This document shows positions 4,977-7,529 of a DNA stretch of 7,529 bases, piece by piece. The position numbers and the translations under genes were made by a program. Location: assembly GCA_030445875.1 (NCBI GenBank), contig JASUSX010000107.1, positions 1 through 7,529 of the forward strand. Reading direction: 5' to 3'. The notes under the pieces are model-generated. The model was not told the DNA's origin, did not search any database, and was given only the letters and a program-made list of their open reading frames with translations. The DNA comes from Clostridia bacterium (GTDB lineage Bacteria > Bacillota > DSM-521 > Neomoorellales > Neomoorellaceae). Position 1 is the first letter of the stretch, and the number at the start of each line of letters is the position of its first letter.

Positions 4977-6968
4977 TTATTTACTTTGCTGCTTGATATA
5001 CGCGTCGTAGAGCCGGCGCCCTTTTTCCAGGTCGGGAAGAATATCGTCAATACCGAGTTCACGCGCTTTTTCAGCCGTGACAAACCCCTGGTCATCCCAA
5101 CCGTGGTAGCGATAGTATTCCGACTGGGCCCAGGCCCACTCCTCGCGGTTAAGCTTCAAACCCTTGAAGGGTCCATCCACCACGGGGTCCTCAAAGTAGC
5201 GGTCGATGTGGGTGTCGTCCTGGCGGGCACTTCCTTCCCGGTTCCAGTGGGCCCTCTCGATGTTGATCACTCGTTCCGCTGCCTGGAAAATCTCCTCATC
5301 CGTCAGATCAATACCCGTCGCCGGGCGGAAAAGGCGGGTGTAAGACCGCCAGTCACCCGCTCCGCCCCAGGAACCGATGGCCTGGCAGCACATCCCCACC
5401 AGGTCGGCTACGCACTTGTTCTTTTCGGACCAGGTAACCAGCTTGGGTTTGGTGGTGATAGTGTTTAGCTCTTTGGGGAAGTCCTTCCAGAACTCTTCGG
5501 TAAGTTCCGGCCCCAGAACCTCGGCTACCAGCTCTTTGCGGCTCAAGGCGCACCCCTGGAATTCCAGGCAGGAATAGTTCTTCAAGTGGTCTGAACCGCG
5601 GGTCGACATGGCGTAACCCAGGCTGAAGCCCAGGGTGATCCGCGGGTCAACGCTGATATGCTCCAGGCCGCGGCAGTGGGGGACATATTTCTCTGTACCC
5701 CGTCCAATCCTTGCGGCGGCCCGGATGGCCCCTTCGGCCAGAATGTCCCCAAACCCCTGACGATGGGCCATCATTTCCAGGACCTTCATGGAGGTTTCCA
5801 GGTCGCCCCAGGTAAAGTTGATGCCGCCCGTATCATCCGTCGTTAACAGGCCCTTTTCAAAACACTCCATAGCCCACGAGATGGCCCCCCCGGCGGAAAT
5901 GCTGTCCATACCCAGGTCATTAACAATACCACACAGGACATTGACAGTTGTTACGTCATAGCTGTCCAACCGTGGGCCCAGGTTACAGACGCTCTCCATC
6001 TCCGGCCCGCCGCAGTGGAAACCGGCATATTTACCTTCTTTGATATAGGTGTACCGGCCGCAGCAGACGGGACAAGACCAGCAACCCTTGCGGCGGAAAA
6101 GGAACCTCTCCGCCCACTGGATACCGCCGTAGGTTTCTTCCATGCCCGGCATGTAACCGGTACTCACATTCTTATGGGCATTAATGCCGATTATATTGCC
6201 GGCGTCGAAAAGGTCCATGGTACCTTCCGCCCGCCGCCTGATGGCCGAAGGCGAACTGTGTACTTTCTCTCGTAACGCCCAGGCAGCCTCGGCAAAGCCC
6301 TTGGGGTCGGCAAAGGTAACAGGCCGGAAACCCCGCACGGCGATAGCCTTCAGGTTTTTCGAGCCCATGACCGCACCCATACCGGTGCGGCCGCCAGCCG
6401 CACTGAAGGAGTTGACTACGCAGGCAAACCGGACGCGGTTTTCCCCTGCTGGCCCAATACAGGCCACCCGAATATTGCTGTCACCGATGGCTTCGATAAT
6501 ACGCTTGTTTGTCTCTTTAACCCCCAGCCCCCAGAGCTGGCTGGCATCACGGATCTCTACCCGGTCACCGTCGATCCAGATGTAAACCGGTTTGGCAGCC
6601 CTGCCCTTGACTACGATCTGGTCGTAGCCGGCGTACTTCATATAGGCGGCAAACTGGCCGCCCATATTGGTGTCGCCGTGACCGTGGATATTGGTTCCCC
6701 GGTAGGAACAGGTCATGGGGGAACGGGCGCTCACGGTCGTCCTGCCGGACAGGGGCGCAAAGGTTCCCCCCATAGGTCCGGTAGCGAAACATAAGGGGTT
6801 GGCCGGATCAAAGGGGTCCATACCGGCCCAGGTTTCGTGGTAGACAACCTCCGAGTTAAACCCCCGGCCCCCGATCCACTTTTGCAAATAGTCCAGGGAC
6901 AGGTTTTCTATTTGCACCTTACCTTCGGTGAGGTCAACACGCAATCTTCTGCCAGCCCAACCGTGCAT
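4977..6968 (-). CDS. aorB: Tungsten aldehyde:ferredoxin oxidoreductase, catalytic subunit (AorB-like)
   Basis: This catalytic subunit oxidises aldehydes to carboxylic acids, and can run in reverse with low-potential electrons, at a tungsten bis-pyranopterin site next to one [4Fe-4S] cluster. The 663-residue length is normal for AOR. The N-terminus MHGWAGRRLRVDLTEG is typical. GRGFNSEVVYHE (34-45) and GRTGMGAVMGSKNLKAIAVRG (193-213, read in parts) are pterin-domain marks. Cluster ligands are C296/C299/C303 (CxxCxxxC) and C527 in DLVGMC. ESVCNLGP (325-332) and STRGSDHL (455-462) correspond to the conserved Glu and His active-site regions of Pyrococcus AOR. An in-frame TTG at 6989 lies upstream, but the strong GGAGG (6976-6980) sits between it and the ATG, so the ATG at 6968 is the start. 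It begins 32 bases after the polyferredoxin gene. Cofactor-insertion or MoaD-like genes are not in the window. The aldehyde specificity cannot be read from sequence. Confidence 0.93.
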   Translation of the reverse strand: MHGWAGRRLRVDLTEGKVQIENLSLDYLQKWIGGRGFNSEVVYHETWAGMDPFDPANPLCFATGPMGGTFAPLSGRTTVSARSPMTCSYRGTNIHGHGDTNMGGQFAAYMKYAGYDQIVVKGRAAKPVYIWIDGDRVEIRDASQLWGLGVKETNKRIIEAIGDSNIRVACIGPAGENRVRFACVVNSFSAAGGRTGMGAVMGSKNLKAIAVRGFRPVTFADPKGFAEAAWALREKVHSSPSAIRRRAEGTMDLFDAGNIIGINAHKNVSTGYMPGMEETYGGIQWAERFLFRRKGCWSCPVCCGRYTYIKEGKYAGFHCGGPEMESVCNLGPRLDSYDVTTVNVLCGIVNDLGMDSISAGGAISWAMECFEKGLLTTDDTGGINFTWGDLETSMKVLEMMAHRQGFGDILAEGAIRAAARIGRGTEKYVPHCRGLEHISVDPRITLGFSLGYAMSTRGSDHLKNYSCLEFQGCALSRKELVAEVLGPELTEEFWKDFPKELNTITTKPKLVTWSEKNKCVADLVGMCCQAIGSWGGAGDWRSYTRLFRPATGIDLTDEEIFQAAERVINIERAHWNREGSARQDDTHIDRYFEDPVVDGPFKGLKLNREEWAWAQSEYYRYHGWDDQGFVTAEKARELGIDDILPDLEKGRRLYDAYIKQQSK

Positions 6969-6975
6969 GGATGTT

Positions 6976-6980
6976 CCTCC
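6976..6980 (-). promoter_or_regulatory. Ribosome binding site that fixes the AOR start
   Basis: GGAGG within GGGAGGGAGGAA lies seven bases before the ATG at 6968. The alternative TTG at 6989 would place this purine stretch inside the coding region as REGG, so the seven extra residues should be dropped. Confidence 0.9.
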
Positions 6981-7000
6981 CTCCCTCAAGGTAGCTAATT

Positions 7001-7525
7001 CTAGGCAAAGCTAAAGCCGAATTTTGAGACCTCTTCCTTGGCCTGGGGTTGGAATTCCTCCTTCATAGCCCAGGCGAACTTCTGCCCGCTCACCCTGGCA
7101 ACCATATGCTTGGGTACATACTGGAGGGCTCCCTGCAGGGTGCAGGCACGGACACACCAGGGTTTTTCCTCCCCTTCACACAGGTTGCACGACATGGTCT
7201 TGCCATTATCCGGGTTGATTACCGGGGCGGCCATGGGGCAGACATAGATGCAGGCCCGGCAACCGATGCAGGCGTCTTCGTTGGTAACCACCGCCCTGTT
7301 GGCCTGCCTTACGCGGGCCCCCATGGGACAAACCTTCATACAGGGTGCCTCTTCACAGGCCTGGCAGGTTACCGGGATAAAGGTATTTACATCACGGAAT
7401 TCATGGATACGGATGCGGGCGTAATTCGGATGGTTCTTGCCAAAGTGTTTCATGGAACAGGCCATCTCACAGGAATGGCATCCGGCACACTTATCGGGGT
7501 CAATCACCAGCACCATTTCCGTCAT
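7001..7525 (-). CDS. aorA: AorA-like polyferredoxin with four [4Fe-4S] clusters (electron-transfer subunit)
   Basis: The 174-residue protein has 16 cysteines in four groups: C13/16/19/23, C54/57/62/66, C86/89/92/96 and C113/116/124/128. This is the HycB/DmsB/AorA four-cluster ferredoxin fold, with no signal peptide, so it is cytoplasmic. It probably wires the tungsten site of the AOR encoded 32 bases downstream to the FAD subunit; in Aromatoleum AorA such subunits form the multi-cluster wire of the complex. The ATG at 7525 is only four bases from the window edge, so its ribosome site is not visible; the second ATG (residue 4, MVLVIDPDKC) is an equally plausible start. It is the first visible gene of the operon and could itself be preceded by others. 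Similar subunits serve other molybdenum/tungsten enzymes, but the AOR next door decides the assignment. Confidence 0.9.
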   Translation of the reverse strand: MTEMVLVIDPDKCAGCHSCEMACSMKHFGKNHPNYARIRIHEFRDVNTFIPVTCQACEEAPCMKVCPMGARVRQANRAVVTNEDACIGCRACIYVCPMAAPVINPDNGKTMSCNLCEGEEKPWCVRACTLQGALQYVPKHMVARVSGQKFAWAMKEEFQPQAKEEVSKFGFSFA

Positions 7526-7529
7526 GGAC

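Noticed and set aside
4829..5095. Minus-strand 88-codon frame spanning the AOR 3' end and the following gap
   Set aside because: It overlaps the AOR C-terminus in another frame and runs into the FAD-subunit start. It has no ribosome site of its own that I can see, and its Pro/Gly-rich composition mirrors the GC-rich inverted repeat.
4959..5468. Plus-strand 169-codon frame opposite the AOR C-terminal region
   Set aside because: It is antisense to conserved AOR coding sequence and shows no domain; it reflects high GC third positions.
1..7529. CRISPR array, tRNA/rRNA gene, insertion sequence or attachment site
   Set aside because: I saw no regularly spaced repeats, transposase motifs, tRNA-like cloverleaf or flanking target duplications.

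Overview
The window looks like chromosome from an anaerobic, moderately GC-rich Firmicute of the Moorella / Desulfotomaculum kind. The reasons are an oxygen-sensitive aldehyde ferredoxin oxidoreductase (AOR), many [4Fe-4S] proteins, a glycyl-radical activase, strong GGAGG ribosome sites, and an IscR-type Rrf2 regulator. The genus is an inference. Every gene lies on the minus strand, so the biological order runs from high to low coordinates.

Six genes with gaps of about 30 to 140 bases form an apparent operon. The first three encode a 16-Cys polyferredoxin (7001-7525), a tungsten AOR catalytic subunit (4977-6968) and an FAD/NAD(P)H oxidoreductase (3573-4838). Together they match the three-subunit AorABC architecture known from Aromatoleum, which interconverts aldehydes and carboxylic acids. 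Next come a SatP/AceTr-family monocarboxylate transporter (2945-3526), a glycyl-radical-enzyme activase (1991-2893) and a PreA-like FMN protein with two ferredoxin clusters (674-1954). A hairpin plus T-tract (566-602) closes the operon. Its promoter must lie beyond 7529.

Downstream, an IscR/Rrf2 regulator gene starts at 389 and runs off the left edge. It has its own promoter, and an IscR type-1-like dyad sits between -35 and -10. A 17-bp perfect palindrome (551-567) lies further upstream.

A coherent reading is that a carboxylate enters or leaves through the transporter, AorABC interconverts it with its aldehyde using NAD(P)H or low-potential electrons, and the last two genes supply a further redox or radical step on an unknown substrate. 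Three points stand out. The PreA-like protein has lost the catalytic Asn/Ser/Cys loop of dihydropyrimidine dehydrogenase. The activase has no glycyl radical enzyme beside it in the window. The activase reading frame also continues upstream of any ATG/GTG/TTG, which points to a non-standard ATA start.
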